A stretch of 13,069 nt of DNA from an uncultured Oscillospiraceae bacterium (GTDB lineage Bacteria; Bacillota; Clostridia; Oscillospirales; Acutalibacteraceae), in contig URNF01000047.1 in NCBI GenBank assembly GCA_900549155.1, forward strand, positions 1 to 13,069, read 5' to 3'. Positions 12,582-13,069 of the stretch are shown here, one piece after another (the first letter of the stretch is position 1; each line of letters opens with the position of its first letter). The notes beneath the pieces are model-generated. The model ran no database searches, had not been told where the DNA came from, and saw nothing but the letters and a program-made list of their open reading frames with translations. The position numbers and the translations under genes were made by a program.

Positions 12582-13069
12582 CCGTGCACCTCATCCCATG
12601 CGCGGCGCAGGGCGGACAGCATTTCGTCCACCATCGCCTCCGGGTCTTTCGCTTTGATGATGCCGCTGGTGGAGCCGGTCGCCTGTGCGCCGAGCTTTAT
12701 GGTGTTATAAACATCCTGACCGTTGGAGATGCCCGCGCCCTGCAGCACCATGATAGCGGGGTTGATGGCACGGACGGTCTCGATGGTCTCCTTGACATAG
12801 TTGGCGTCGCTGGTCTTGCCGGTGCCGATCAGTTCGGTCGGCTCCGCCACCAGCAGATTCGGCGACATTTTCGCGATCGCCTTCAGCTCCTCAACCGTGT
12901 CGGCGCACACGATGGTCGCCAGCCCCACCTCATCGGCGCGGGCGATGGTCTTTTCGATCTCCGGCAGCGTCAGCTTTTTCTCGGCATGATTGAGCATCAC
13001 GCCGACAGCGCCCACCGCCTTGTCGCCCTCGAGCAGCAGTCGAGTCATCTTGGTCTGGAAGTGAACCTC
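12578..13069 (-). CDS. tpiA: Archaeal-type triosephosphate isomerase (5' end beyond window)
   Basis: The reading frame is open to the right edge, giving the last 163 residues of a triosephosphate isomerase fold protein that interconverts glyceraldehyde-3-phosphate and dihydroxyacetone phosphate. AVGVMLNHAEK, then LVAEPTELIGTGKTSD with the catalytic glutamate (E76 of the visible part) and its mobile loop, and the phosphate-binding LQGAGISNGQDVYNTIKLG (109-127) match the short archaeal-type form. The typical bacterial loops (YEPVWAIGTG and YGGSV) are not used. An ATG at 13046-13048 is internal; upstream codons read EVHFQTK in frame, so the true start is outside. It ends in a 4-bp overlap with the FGGY kinase. 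TIM homologues in polyol operons can act on erythrulose phosphate instead, so the substrate is only probable. Confidence 0.9.
   Translation of the reverse strand, partial: EVHFQTKMTRLLLEGDKAVGAVGVMLNHAEKKLTLPEIEKTIARADEVGLATIVCADTVEELKAIAKMSPNLLVAEPTELIGTGKTSDANYVKETIETVRAINPAIMVLQGAGISNGQDVYNTIKLGAQATGSTSGIIKAKDPEAMVDEMLSALRRAWDEVHG

Noticed and set aside
11232..12710. A plus-strand open frame of about 490 codons opposite the FGGY kinase
   Set aside because: It is antisense to a gene with clear catalytic and ATP motifs and shows no recognisable domain of its own.

Overview
The window looks like chromosomal DNA of an anaerobic, moderately GC-rich Clostridia-type Firmicute, most plausibly a gut Oscillospirales/Ruminococcaceae-like lineage. 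This is an inference from four things: strong AGGAGG-type ribosome sites before nearly every gene, an FprA-type flavodiiron protein paired with a clostridial-style ferredoxin, an archaeal-type triosephosphate isomerase, and a c-di-GMP-I riboswitch whose loop and receptor look clostridial. No rRNA, tRNA, CRISPR array, insertion sequence or phage gene was seen.

Left region (1-2524): a Wzx/MOP-type polysaccharide flippase on the minus strand, running off the left edge, diverges from an acyltransferase-3 membrane O-acyltransferase on the plus strand. The 294-bp gap holds a near-consensus minus-strand promoter, then a GEMM-I (c-di-GMP-I) aptamer, then an intrinsic terminator whose 5' arm overlaps the closing helix of the aptamer. 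This predicts that c-di-GMP switches the flippase ON by antitermination, tying surface polysaccharide export to the biofilm second messenger.

Middle region (2529-5161): a two-gene minus-strand operon encodes a 4Fe-4S ferredoxin-like protein and a flavodiiron protein that should reduce O2 or NO. It diverges from a CRP/FNR-family regulator. A perfect 5-4-5 dyad (GTTGC-N4-GCAAC) in the shared gap lies exactly 41.5 bp upstream of the start point predicted for the ferredoxin operon. That is the geometry of a class II activator site, so the three genes form a compact gas/oxidative-stress module. A strong hairpin terminator follows the regulator.

Right region (5160-13069): at least seven tightly packed minus-strand genes form one operon whose start lies beyond the right edge. 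In order of transcription they are an archaeal-type triosephosphate isomerase (5' end missing), an FGGY sugar kinase, a fucose/arabinose-isomerase-family protein, a fructose-6-phosphate-aldolase-type transaldolase-family enzyme, a neutral-ceramidase-like hydrolase, an M20 metallopeptidase and a CapA-like metallophosphatase-fold protein. Gaps are 2-16 bp and two junctions are 4-bp ATGA overlaps. The first four could take an aldose to triose phosphates (isomerise, phosphorylate, cleave, interconvert). The last three are hydrolase-type proteins without signal peptides that could trim a conjugated sugar inside the cell. The substrate cannot be read from the sequence, and this is the best candidate here for an undescribed pathway.
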